Origin: Clostridia bacterium
GTDB lineage: Bacteria; Bacillota; Clostridia; Oscillospirales; Acutalibacteraceae
DNA length: 64,000 nucleotides
NCBI GenBank assembly: GCA_017473435.1
Contig: JAFULG010000007.1
Coordinates: forward strand, 37,428-101,427
Direction of reading: 5' to 3'
Numbering within the stretch: position 1 is the first letter of the stretch; each line of letters starts with the position of its first letter. The position numbers and the translations under genes are program-made. The notes under the pieces are model-generated. The model did no database searches and was not told where the DNA came from. It saw nothing but the letters and a program-made list of their open reading frames with translations. This document shows, piece after piece, positions 49,627-57,698 of the stretch.

Positions 49627-52251
49627 ATGTCAGCTTCAGTAAGTACAAACTGTATTACTTTAGAAAACGGTTTTATAAAAAAAGAAATTACACTTAAAAA
49701 CAGCAGAATTATTGCTTTTGAAATTGAAAACAAGCTGAGTAAAAGAATTCTCACTGCCTTGAAGGGCAGTGAGGAATTTGTGCTTTCCCTAGGAAAAGGC
49801 TTTTTTAAAAAGAGAGTACGTGCTTCGGAGCTTAAAATCAGGAACGCCGATGCTAAAGCTCTTGACGGGAAAACCGTGCTTCGTATTGACTTTGAGCCTT
49901 TTGGCTTTAAGGGAAGTGAAATTTTTGTCGGTGTCGTTTACACACTCGGGGACAGGGATGCCTTTATGAAAAAGCATATTGAGTTGTCCTTTGAAAAAAT
50001 CGGTTCAAGGTCGGTTGTGCTCGACTATGTTGATTTTGAAAGCCTCTGCTTTGATGATGGGCTTATGCATTGGAGCATTCCCGAGCAGAAGAATTCTCAC
50101 ATTCCCGGCTTTGCAATGAGGCTCGGTCAGCCGGTCTATATCGACTCGCTTTATATGGGCTGTGAGTTTCCGCTCTGCCATAATGATATTAAGGATAAGA
50201 GAACCCTGATGAGATATTATAGCGGCAAAAGCCTTTCCTCTCTTGCAAAAGACGGTGTGTTCAGAACCTGTAATGCGGTTGTCGGTGCGGCAGAGGGCAA
50301 TCTGTTTGCTCAGGTTCAAAAGGCGTTTTTCAGCTACATCAGAACAATTTCAAAGCCATGCTATCTGCGAAGACAGTACAATTCCTGGTATGACAATATG
50401 CTGAACATAACCACGGAAAATGTGACCTCCTCCTTCCTTGAAATTGAAAAGGGTCTAACCAAATACGGTGAACCTCCCGTGGAAAGCTTTGTTGCAGATG
50501 ACGGCTGGAATGACTACACAAAGGGCTTCTGGAGCTTCAATGAAAAGTTTCCCGACGGACTTACGCCTTTTACAAACTTAAGTGAGGCATTCGGATCACG
50601 TTTCGGACTGTGGCTCGGTCCGAGAGGCGGATATACAACGGATACGCCTAAATTTGCAAAACAAATCGAGAGAGCGGGCAACGGTTATTACAACAAGCAG
50701 GCGATGGATATTTGTGTTGCAAGTGATAAGTATGCAGAAAAAACCGGTCAGCTTCTTCTTGATTTTATGAAGAAGTATCGCCTTAACTATTTCAAGCTTG
50801 ACGGTTTTGCACAAAGACCCTGTAAAAACAAAAACCACGACCATATGACAGGTGGATACAAGGATATGTATTTCTACACCGATATATGGGAAAAGTGGAT
50901 TAAGATTTTTGAAACCTTAAGTGATAATGCGGCTGAAAAATTCTGGATTAACCTTACCTGCTATGCTCCGCCGAGCGCCTGGTTCCTGCAGTGGGTTAAC
51001 AGCGTATGGATGCAGATAAGCAATGACCACGGTTTTATCGGTAAAAAGGGAAAAATCAGCGATAAGGACGGCTTTTTGTCTTATCGCGATGAGATGTACT
51101 TTGATTTTTATGAAACAAGGCAGTTCCAGTTCCCGCAGATGAGCCTTTATAATCACGATCCGATTTACGGTGCCGAGGCAAAGGTGAAAATGAGTGATGA
51201 CGATTTCCGTTCCTATCTTTTCACTATGGCAGCAAGGGGCACCTCCTTCTGGGAGCTTTATTACAGCCACAGCCTTATGAACGAGGCTAAATGGAGAATA
51301 AATCACAGCGCACTCAGGTTTATTGACCGCAATATGTATGTGCTTTCACATTCCGTTATTTTCGGTGGCAGACCCTCAAAGGAAAAATGCTACGGCTTTG
51401 CCTGCTTCACCGGAGAAGAGGGAATTCTCTGCCTTCGTAACAGCGGTAAGGACAAGCAGAGCTTCTCCGTAAAACTCGACGAGCATATTGCTGTGGACAG
51501 CGATTTTGCTAAAAAAGAGGTATGTACCGTGCTGCCCTATACTATAGGTGCACTCACGGAGAAATACGGCTACGGTGATATTTTCTCCTGTGAGCTTGAT
51601 TCTTACGAAACAAGAATTTACCACTTCGGCAAAAAGGCAGAGGACTTGAGCGTTAACTACATTCACGCTGAAAACGAAAACACTCTTGAGGTTTCATTTG
51701 ATGATTTTGTCGGAGCGGACATGCTTTACTGCGATGAGAATGCTCTTGTGAAAATCGACGTGCTCGAGGATTATATGACCCTTAAGCTGACTTTTGAAAA
51801 TGCATTTTCAAGAGAGAACAGCTACACCTTAAAGGGCGTTTGTGATATTATGGGAAGAGAGCAGGAAATAAAGCTCGACTTTGACTATAACGAAAACGGC
51901 GTTGTAATTTACGGTGTAAAGGGTAACAGCGGCTTTACCGTAAAAGCAACTCTTGACGAAAGCAAAAATCAGCACCTTATGAGTCAGGGCGAGGAAATGA
52001 GCCTTGTGACCGACGAAAAGGGATATGCAATTTTCACTGTGGGCTTTGACCGTCTTGTTTCTCCCTTGACTTGCGATGGCGTTTCGCAAATTGTTGCAGT
52101 CAGGGAGCGTAACGGAGTAATGAAGCTTTACTTTGACGGAAAGCTCATTTGCGGAAAGCCCACGGAAAACAGATGCCTTAAAGGTGAAGCTCTTGCAACT
52201 CTTGATAAGGTGAAGGTGTTTGACAAAGCGTTCAGTTTTGATGAGGTGTGA
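49627..52251 (+). CDS. Clan GH-D (GH36/GH31-like) glycoside hydrolase
   Basis: Cytosolic 874-residue glycosidase without signal peptide. An N-terminal beta-sandwich (1-260) precedes a (beta/alpha)8 core with QYNSWYDNM, SFVADDGWND and FGLWLGPRGGY, the likely nucleophile in YFKLDGF and a possible acid/base region SYRDEMYFDFYETRQ. The DDGW and KxD motifs indicate alpha-galactosidase-type clan GH-D. The C-terminal 200 residues include an incomplete LamG-like strand pattern ending LDKVKVFDKAFSFDEV. Substrate is probably an alpha-galactoside or alpha-N-acetylgalactosaminide, but no subfamily can be fixed by eye. It follows the lipase gene with AGGAGAAGG before the ATG. Confidence 0.72.
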   Translation: MSASVSTNCITLENGFIKKEITLKNSRIIAFEIENKLSKRILTALKGSEEFVLSLGKGFFKKRVRASELKIRNADAKALDGKTVLRIDFEPFGFKGSEIFVGVVYTLGDRDAFMKKHIELSFEKIGSRSVVLDYVDFESLCFDDGLMHWSIPEQKNSHIPGFAMRLGQPVYIDSLYMGCEFPLCHNDIKDKRTLMRYYSGKSLSSLAKDGVFRTCNAVVGAAEGNLFAQVQKAFFSYIRTISKPCYLRRQYNSWYDNMLNITTENVTSSFLEIEKGLTKYGEPPVESFVADDGWNDYTKGFWSFNEKFPDGLTPFTNLSEAFGSRFGLWLGPRGGYTTDTPKFAKQIERAGNGYYNKQAMDICVASDKYAEKTGQLLLDFMKKYRLNYFKLDGFAQRPCKNKNHDHMTGGYKDMYFYTDIWEKWIKIFETLSDNAAEKFWINLTCYAPPSAWFLQWVNSVWMQISNDHGFIGKKGKISDKDGFLSYRDEMYFDFYETRQFQFPQMSLYNHDPIYGAEAKVKMSDDDFRSYLFTMAARGTSFWELYYSHSLMNEAKWRINHSALRFIDRNMYVLSHSVIFGGRPSKEKCYGFACFTGEEGILCLRNSGKDKQSFSVKLDEHIAVDSDFAKKEVCTVLPYTIGALTEKYGYGDIFSCELDSYETRIYHFGKKAEDLSVNYIHAENENTLEVSFDDFVGADMLYCDENALVKIDVLEDYMTLKLTFENAFSRENSYTLKGVCDIMGREQEIKLDFDYNENGVVIYGVKGNSGFTVKATLDESKNQHLMSQGEEMSLVTDEKGYAIFTVGFDRLVSPLTCDGVSQIVAVRERNGVMKLYFDGKLICGKPTENRCLKGEALATLDKVKVFDKAFSFDEV

Positions 52252-52295
52252 GTAAGGGCTGAGTATGTTCAAATGTATAACCCGAAAATTAAGGG

Positions 52296-52318
52296 GCGGC
52301 AGTTGCCGTCTCTTTTTT
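52296..52318 (+). terminator. Terminator after the glycosidase gene
   Basis: GGCGGCA, loop GT, TGCCGTC followed by TCTTTTTT. Confidence 0.7.
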
Positions 52319-52330
52319 ATTTGCATTTTA

Positions 52331-52359
52331 TTGATTTTTTTGATTGATTGTGTTAAAAT
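52331..52359 (+). promoter_or_regulatory. Promoter of the structured leader RNA
   Basis: TTGATT, 17 bases, TAAAAT; the start point falls at about 52366, the first bases of the RNA's outer stem. Confidence 0.6.
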
Positions 52360-52364
52360 AAATA

Positions 52365-52512
52365 TGCGACATAAAATTGCATAAAATCAACTTAGGGATA
52401 CTATTGGGAAAATTGTATCTCGTGTTAAACATGCCTATGTTGAGCAATTTTGTGTCGCAGCAAATGAGATGCATTTTCTGCTTGTGCGTCTCATTCGGGG
52501 ACGCACTTTTGT
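52365..52512 (+). ncRNA. Structured RNA with branched aptamer-like fold and competing hairpins
   Basis: The outer stem pairs 52365-52380 with 52444-52459 (TGCGACATAAAATTGC with GCAATTTTGTGTCGCA, 15 of 16 plus a G-T wobble). Inside are hairpin P2 (395-401 with 415-421) and P3 (428-432 with 437-441), giving a three-way junction. Downstream AATGAGATGCA (463-473) can pair with TGCGTCTCATT (485-495); alternatively TGCGTCTC (485-492) pairs with GGGACGCA (498-505), followed by CTTTTGTTATTT, a terminator-like form. The two are mutually exclusive, as in riboswitches. No known class is recognised. A stand-alone small RNA or a palindromic insertion are alternatives. Confidence 0.5.
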
Positions 52513-52686
52513 TATTTGGTCAAAAAAACAAAGCGAATAAACAAAGATTCGTCAAAATTGTTAAAAAGGTGATAATATAATTGTATATATAAGCTATTGA
52601 TAAACAGATAGATAAATGGTATATTTGTTTTAGAAAGATACCTTTTATTTATAAATGAAGAAAGTTTGTTTAAGGAGGAATCATCT

Positions 52687-53835
52687 ATGAAGAAAACGCT
52701 GAAAAAAACATTTATTTTTACCCTTGTGCTTACGCTCTTGTTCTCTGCACTATCGGTTCAGAGCTTTGCACTTCTTAACTTCGACAAAATTGAAAAAATC
52801 GAAGTCAAGGATTACGAAAAATTCAGCCGAAAGGAAATTGAAGACTATATCATATGGCTTGAAGAAGATTATGAACCCGACGAAGAGGATTATCAGTATA
52901 CGCTTGACTGTAAAGCTGATATAACAATTTCAAGCGGAGAGGTTATAAGCACTAATGAATACGGATACGGCAATTCGACAAACGGGAAGCGTTATGTTGA
53001 TGTGTATGCTTATGTTGATGCCCGTGAGTGCATGCAGGCTTTTAAAAACGGAGACGATAAGGTTACGCTTTACGTTGAGGTTTTACTTGAAAGCAGCATA
53101 GGTGTAGAGCTTGACAGAAAAACTGTTGAGTATGAGGTGACTTTTGTCGAGTGCTTCGTGAAAAGTCTTACTCTTGTTTCGGGTGAAATTAAGGCATATG
53201 AGTTAGAGGATGATATCATCATGTCAGACCTTGACGGACTGTGCTTTGATATTGTTTATGGCGACGGAACAAAGAAAAGGGCAACGGTTGAAGGGGAAAA
53301 CGCTATTGTTCTTTTCAGAAGCTATACCCTTGACGGTGAAAGAATGTATGCCTATATGGAATATGATGAGGCTGAGGAGCTTGTTGCAGAGATAGAGTTT
53401 TACGACTGTGTAATAACTCTGCCGGTTGAGGCGCAGTCCTTCCCTGTTGAAAGCGTAAATATAGACAGCGTAACCTTTGACGAAAAGTTCAATCAGCAGG
53501 TGCTTACATATACTATTAAAAGAACAGACGGAACAACAGTTACCAAAACATATGAATTCGGCGAGCCTCTCACACAAATAAGCCTTGGTGATATGACTGC
53601 ATCAATTTACGATTACGCGGCGTATGACGGTTTTACAGTAACAGTTTATGTCGCTACGAGTGAGGGTGAAGAGTATCCGCCCAGAATGTACAAGGATGTA
53701 ATAGTTATGGTTGAAGACGTTGTTTATGATATGGAAACCTTTGAGGGCCCCGAGGAGGAAGGAACCGTTCTTGGTGAGATTATTTTCAGAATAAAAGCAT
53801 TTATAAGAAGATTATTATCCTTGTTTTTTATATAA
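52687..53835 (+). CDS. Secreted beta-rich hypothetical protein
   Basis: Not recognised. The 382-residue product has a signal peptide (cleavage after QSFA near residue 31), an acidic helical region (DYEKFSRKEIEDYIIWLEEDYEPDEEDY), three beta-rich stretches that look like Ig-type modules, and an unusual C-terminus of alternating basic and hydrophobic residues (FRIKAFIRRLLSLFFI) that may attach to membrane or wall. AAGGAGG precedes the ATG at 52687. It is 175 bp downstream of the structured RNA and 33 bp before the next secreted-protein gene, so the RNA could control both. Confidence 0.65.
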   Translation: MKKTLKKTFIFTLVLTLLFSALSVQSFALLNFDKIEKIEVKDYEKFSRKEIEDYIIWLEEDYEPDEEDYQYTLDCKADITISSGEVISTNEYGYGNSTNGKRYVDVYAYVDARECMQAFKNGDDKVTLYVEVLLESSIGVELDRKTVEYEVTFVECFVKSLTLVSGEIKAYELEDDIIMSDLDGLCFDIVYGDGTKKRATVEGENAIVLFRSYTLDGERMYAYMEYDEAEELVAEIEFYDCVITLPVEAQSFPVESVNIDSVTFDEKFNQQVLTYTIKRTDGTTVTKTYEFGEPLTQISLGDMTASIYDYAAYDGFTVTVYVATSEGEEYPPRMYKDVIVMVEDVVYDMETFEGPEEEGTVLGEIIFRIKAFIRRLLSLFFI

Positions 53836-53868
53836 CTAGGCAGTAAAATTATTTAAGGAGGAATAAAA

Positions 53869-56220
53869 ATGAAAACAAAAAAAGCAGCGGTTTTAATTCT
53901 GGCACTTGCAATGGTGCTTACGTTTTTCGGCCTTACCGCAAGTGCCGAGGAGTTGACATCAGGGGATTACAGCTATGTTCTTCTTGAGGACGGCAGTGTT
54001 AAAATCACTGCATATAGCGGCACGGAAACCGCAGTCACCATTCCTGAAACAATCGATGGAAGGGGTGTAAGTGTAATCGGAGCATCTGCTTTCGAGCAGA
54101 AGACCGACCTTGAAAGGCTTGTTATTCCCGGCGGTATAAATGAGCTTGAAGCCGGGGCAATCAGCTTTTGCCCGAAGCTTGAAAGCATAACAATTTATGA
54201 GGGCACTTTACAGACTATTGACGGAAATGATATCAAAAACTGTGAGTCACTTAAAACTGTAAATCTTCCCTCAACCGTGGTATCTATAGGCACCTTTGAG
54301 CAATGTCCTGCACTTGATAACATTGTAGTGGCTGCAGAAAATCATTATCTTAAAAATGTTGACGGTATTATTTACAGCGCTGATATGAAAACCCTTATCA
54401 AATTCCCGCAGGGTAAAAATGTTTCAGAGTTTCGTATTCCTTCGAGCGTCGAAAAAATAGCTGATAATGCTTTTTATGAGGTTGTAAATCCCGTAAAGGT
54501 TTATATTCCTCTTACCCTGAAGGAGATTGAAGGCTTCCCATTTGCTTATTCAAATGTATCGCTTTTCTATGAAGGCTCTTCTGTTCCGGCAGAGTGGAAA
54601 GAGGCTGTTGACGGCTTCAGCTTTACCGTAAATGCTTACAAGCTCGGTGTAACGGAGAAGATAACATCTGCTCCCGGTGAAAATTCAACAAAGCTCAGCT
54701 GGACATCTGTTTACGGCGCTGACGGATATTATGTTTTTGTTAAAAACGGATCAGCCTGGAAATCGCTTGCAAATGTTAAAACTACGTCTTATACAGTTAA
54801 CGGCACAAATTACGGTTCAACTTATAGCTTTGCCGTAAGAGCATATAAGATAAGCGGTGGCAAAACCGTATGGGCAGATAGCTTTAAAACCTATACAACC
54901 GTTGCGAAGGTTCCTGCTCCTGCGAAGGTAACCTCAACTCAGACGGAAAACACAATAAAGCTCAGCTGGAGTGCCGTAAAGGGCGTTGACGGATATCTGC
55001 TTTTCTTCAAAACATCTAAAGGCTGGCAGTCCCTCGGAAACTCATATACAACAAGTGCTACCTTCAAAAACCTCAAGCCCGGTGTAACCTATACCTTTGC
55101 CGTAAGGGCAGGTAAAAAGCTTCCCGGTAAGGTTCTGTGGTCAGATACCTTTACAACTCATCTTACCGCAACAAGACCTGCAAAGCCTGCCAAGGTTACG
55201 GCAACCCAGGATACGAACTGGATTAAGCTTACCTGGACTGCAAGTGCAGGCGCAACCGGATACAGAGTGTTCTATAAAAGCGGTAACGGTTGGGCAGTAG
55301 GTAAGGATTATGTTACGGGCACAAGCTTTACCTTTACAAATCTTAAGTCAGGCGCAAAGAATACCTTTGCGATAAGACCCTATATCCAATGCTCAGGCGG
55401 ACTTATCTGGGGCGACTACATTACTTATATGACATCCGTTAAGCCTGCCATTCCCTCTTTTGCTGTTACAACACCGTCAATCGGTCAGATTAACGTAAAG
55501 TGGAATGCTGTTCCCGGTGCAACGGAATATTGGGTTTACTACAAGAAGAATACAGGCAACTATCAGCTTTTGAAAAAGTACAGCTCACCGCAGACTCTCA
55601 CCTTTAAAGATTTCCCCGGCGGTGATACCTATACCTTTGCCGTAAGAGCAGGTGTAAGCACTTCAGGAGGTATAGTTCTCAGTAACTACACACCTAAGAG
55701 TGTAACTCTCGCATACAGAACACCGAGATATCTCAATATGATTAAAAACGGTGTTTTCTCAATGAAATTTACTTCAGACGGATTAACGGAAACCTATTCA
55801 CTTAAGGGTGACAAGGCACTTATTGAGCTTAAGGACGAAGAAGACAGTAATGTAGCACTTCTTTATAATAACGGTTGGTGGTATATTAATCATACTTATA
55901 GGGCGAAGGCTCGTATCAGTGCGTCAAGCTCGGCAGATATGGTTAAGCCGAGTGAAATGAAGGCGGATCTTTCAACAATAACAATACCTGCTAAATTTAT
56001 AACCGGTAAGGCTACTTTCGGCGGAAAGACCTGTCACACCGAAGCTTATTCCGAAAGCGGTATAACTACTATTTATTATTATAATGGAATTACTCTTGTC
56101 GGAATTGAAACAAGGGCGGTGACAGGGGAAAGGTCTGTAATCACTGTTCACAACCTTACAAACAATGTTCCTGATGCGAAATTTTATGTTCCTTCATATG
56201 AAGAATATGCTCCTATATAA
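53869..56220 (+). CDS. Secreted leucine-rich-repeat and fibronectin-III protein
   Basis: Extracellular 783-residue protein. The signal peptide ends near ASA-EE (residue 27). Residues about 30-245 are BspA/LRR_5-type leucine-rich repeats (VTIPETIDGRGVSVIGASAF, LKTVNLPSTVVSI, FRIPSSVEKIADNAF). Four fibronectin type III modules follow (about 255-345, 350-440, 445-535, 538-625), each with a LSW/LTW/VKW strand and a YTFAVRA or similar strand. The C-terminal 150 residues form a separate unrecognised domain. There is no LPXTG or membrane tail. Such proteins usually bind host or polysaccharide partners. AAGGAGG lies before the ATG. Confidence 0.82.
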   Translation: MKTKKAAVLILALAMVLTFFGLTASAEELTSGDYSYVLLEDGSVKITAYSGTETAVTIPETIDGRGVSVIGASAFEQKTDLERLVIPGGINELEAGAISFCPKLESITIYEGTLQTIDGNDIKNCESLKTVNLPSTVVSIGTFEQCPALDNIVVAAENHYLKNVDGIIYSADMKTLIKFPQGKNVSEFRIPSSVEKIADNAFYEVVNPVKVYIPLTLKEIEGFPFAYSNVSLFYEGSSVPAEWKEAVDGFSFTVNAYKLGVTEKITSAPGENSTKLSWTSVYGADGYYVFVKNGSAWKSLANVKTTSYTVNGTNYGSTYSFAVRAYKISGGKTVWADSFKTYTTVAKVPAPAKVTSTQTENTIKLSWSAVKGVDGYLLFFKTSKGWQSLGNSYTTSATFKNLKPGVTYTFAVRAGKKLPGKVLWSDTFTTHLTATRPAKPAKVTATQDTNWIKLTWTASAGATGYRVFYKSGNGWAVGKDYVTGTSFTFTNLKSGAKNTFAIRPYIQCSGGLIWGDYITYMTSVKPAIPSFAVTTPSIGQINVKWNAVPGATEYWVYYKKNTGNYQLLKKYSSPQTLTFKDFPGGDTYTFAVRAGVSTSGGIVLSNYTPKSVTLAYRTPRYLNMIKNGVFSMKFTSDGLTETYSLKGDKALIELKDEEDSNVALLYNNGWWYINHTYRAKARISASSSADMVKPSEMKADLSTITIPAKFITGKATFGGKTCHTEAYSESGITTIYYYNGITLVGIETRAVTGERSVITVHNLTNNVPDAKFYVPSYEEYAPI

Positions 56221-56226
56221 ATAACA

Positions 56227-56254
56227 AAGAGCCAGTCCGAACGGATTGGCTCTT
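56227..56254. terminator. Bidirectional terminator between convergent genes
   Basis: AAGAGCCAGTCCG, loop AA, CGGATTGGCTCTT; near-perfect stem serving the Fn3 gene and the rlmA gene. Confidence 0.85.
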
Positions 56255-56259
56255 ACTAC

Positions 56260-57066
56260 TTACAACTTCCCATACCGATAAATCACAAACTCCGTTGTGA
56301 TTTCAAGGCTTTCAATGCCTTCAAGCTTTGCCTTGTCCCTGTCGCTTGTGTGGTAATAGTAGGGGGTCATTTTAAACAGGGCATCGATATCCTCTTTTGT
56401 TTCAAGGGTAACCCTTTTCGATACCTTGCGCTTTTCCTTTAAGATGAGCTTTTCCGTTTTAGGCGGTGCTTCATCGTTTTTGTAGGGCGTATCGTAAAGA
56501 ATCTCCTTAAGCTCAATAAGGTGGTTTTCACCAGCGACGGCGGTAAGAATTGTGCCGTCTTTTTTTATTATGCGTGAAAACTCCTCCTCCTGAAAGGGGG
56601 CAAAAAGGTGAAAGGCAAGGTCAACACTTTCACTTTCAAGTGGGATTTTACTGTTGCTTGCAACAAAGCAGAAATCACTCTTTTTCCTTTTTGCGCAAAG
56701 GCGGAGCATCTCTTTAGAAATATCAAAGGAGATAAGCTCACACTCTACGGCTTCCTTGACCTTTTCACCGTAGTAGCCTTCACCTGAGCAGATATCGCAA
56801 AGGGTGGGGCTGGAGGCGGTATACTCTTTAATCATTGAGATCAGCTCATCGGAAAGGGCGGAAAAATAGCTCTTTGAAAGAAACTGCTTGCGTGAAAGAG
56901 CCATGTCTCTGTTGTCTCCTATAAGGCTTCCGCTTTTGTTTTTGCCTGAAAGAAGGTTGACGTAGCCTTCCTTGCTAATGTCAAAGCAATGACCGTTTTC
57001 ACAACGGTAGCTTTTGTTTCCTTTAACTAATTTTTTTCCGCATACGGGACAGATTGGTTTTATCAT
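56260..57066 (-). CDS. rlmA: RlmA-type 23S rRNA (guanine-N1)-methyltransferase
   Basis: SAM-dependent rRNA methyltransferase of 268 residues. The N-terminal zinc finger is CPVCGKKLVKGNKSYRCENGHCFD (Cys-Cys-Cys-His), followed by the family hallmark SKEGYVNLL, the GDNRDMALSRKQFL loop and the SAM motif LCDICSGEGYYGEKV. RlmA(I) and RlmA(II)/TlrB modify G745 and G748 in helix 35 near the macrolide site; which base is modified here cannot be read from the sequence. Confidence 0.9.
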   Translation of the reverse strand: MIKPICPVCGKKLVKGNKSYRCENGHCFDISKEGYVNLLSGKNKSGSLIGDNRDMALSRKQFLSKSYFSALSDELISMIKEYTASSPTLCDICSGEGYYGEKVKEAVECELISFDISKEMLRLCAKRKKSDFCFVASNSKIPLESESVDLAFHLFAPFQEEEFSRIIKKDGTILTAVAGENHLIELKEILYDTPYKNDEAPPKTEKLILKEKRKVSKRVTLETKEDIDALFKMTPYYYHTSDRDKAKLEGIESLEITTEFVIYRYGKL

Positions 57067-57189
57067 AGTATCACCTTGAATCTTTACATTTAATTATTAT
57101 ATCTTTGTAATCAATCTTGAATTTATTATTGTTTTATGATATTATACAAAAAAAGATTATCAGAGTCAATAAAGGCAGTTTAAGAGATT

Positions 57190-57675
57190 ATGGCAAAGGA
57201 TAAAAACGTAAAGACCAATGCAATGCGTATTCTTGAAAAAAAGAAAATTCCTTACAGGGCTAATTACTATACCTGCGAGGAATTTATTGACGGTGTTCAC
57301 ATTGCGGATATGCTCTCTCAGAGCTATGATATGAGCTTCAAAACCCTTGTAGCTGCAGGAAAAAGTAAGGAAAACTATGTTTTTGTTCTGCCGATAGATA
57401 AGGAGCTTGACCTGAAAAAGGCGGCTAAAAGTGTTGGCGAAAAAAGCGTTGAGCTGCTGCACGTCAGAGATATCCGAGATGTTACGGGCTATATTCGCGG
57501 CGGATGTACCGCAATCGGTATGAAAAAGCAGTTTAAAACGGTTATTCACTCCTCCTGCCTTGACTGTGAGGAAATAATAATAAGCGGCGGTGCATTGGGG
57601 GTTCAGCTTTTTATAAAGCCTTCGGATTTTCTCCTTGCCACCGACGGAAAAGCGGATAACATAATATTTGAGTAA
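57190..57675 (+). CDS. ybaK: Cys-tRNA(Pro)/Cys-tRNA(Cys) deacylase, YbaK/EbsC type
   Basis: Cytosolic 161-residue editing enzyme that clears mischarged tRNA(Pro). The family blocks are KTNAMRILEKKKIPYRANYY, FKTLVAAGKSKENYVFVLP with the catalytic Lys region, VRDIRDVTGYIRGGCTAIG and IISGGALGVQLFIKPSDF. Length equals that of E. coli YbaK. The SD is weak (AAGAGATT). It precedes the CotH lipoprotein gene by 23 bp and may be co-transcribed with it. Confidence 0.93.
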   Translation: MAKDKNVKTNAMRILEKKKIPYRANYYTCEEFIDGVHIADMLSQSYDMSFKTLVAAGKSKENYVFVLPIDKELDLKKAAKSVGEKSVELLHVRDIRDVTGYIRGGCTAIGMKKQFKTVIHSSCLDCEEIIISGGALGVQLFIKPSDFLLATDGKADNIIFE

Positions 57676-57698
57676 TTTTAAATAAAGAGGTTTTCGGG

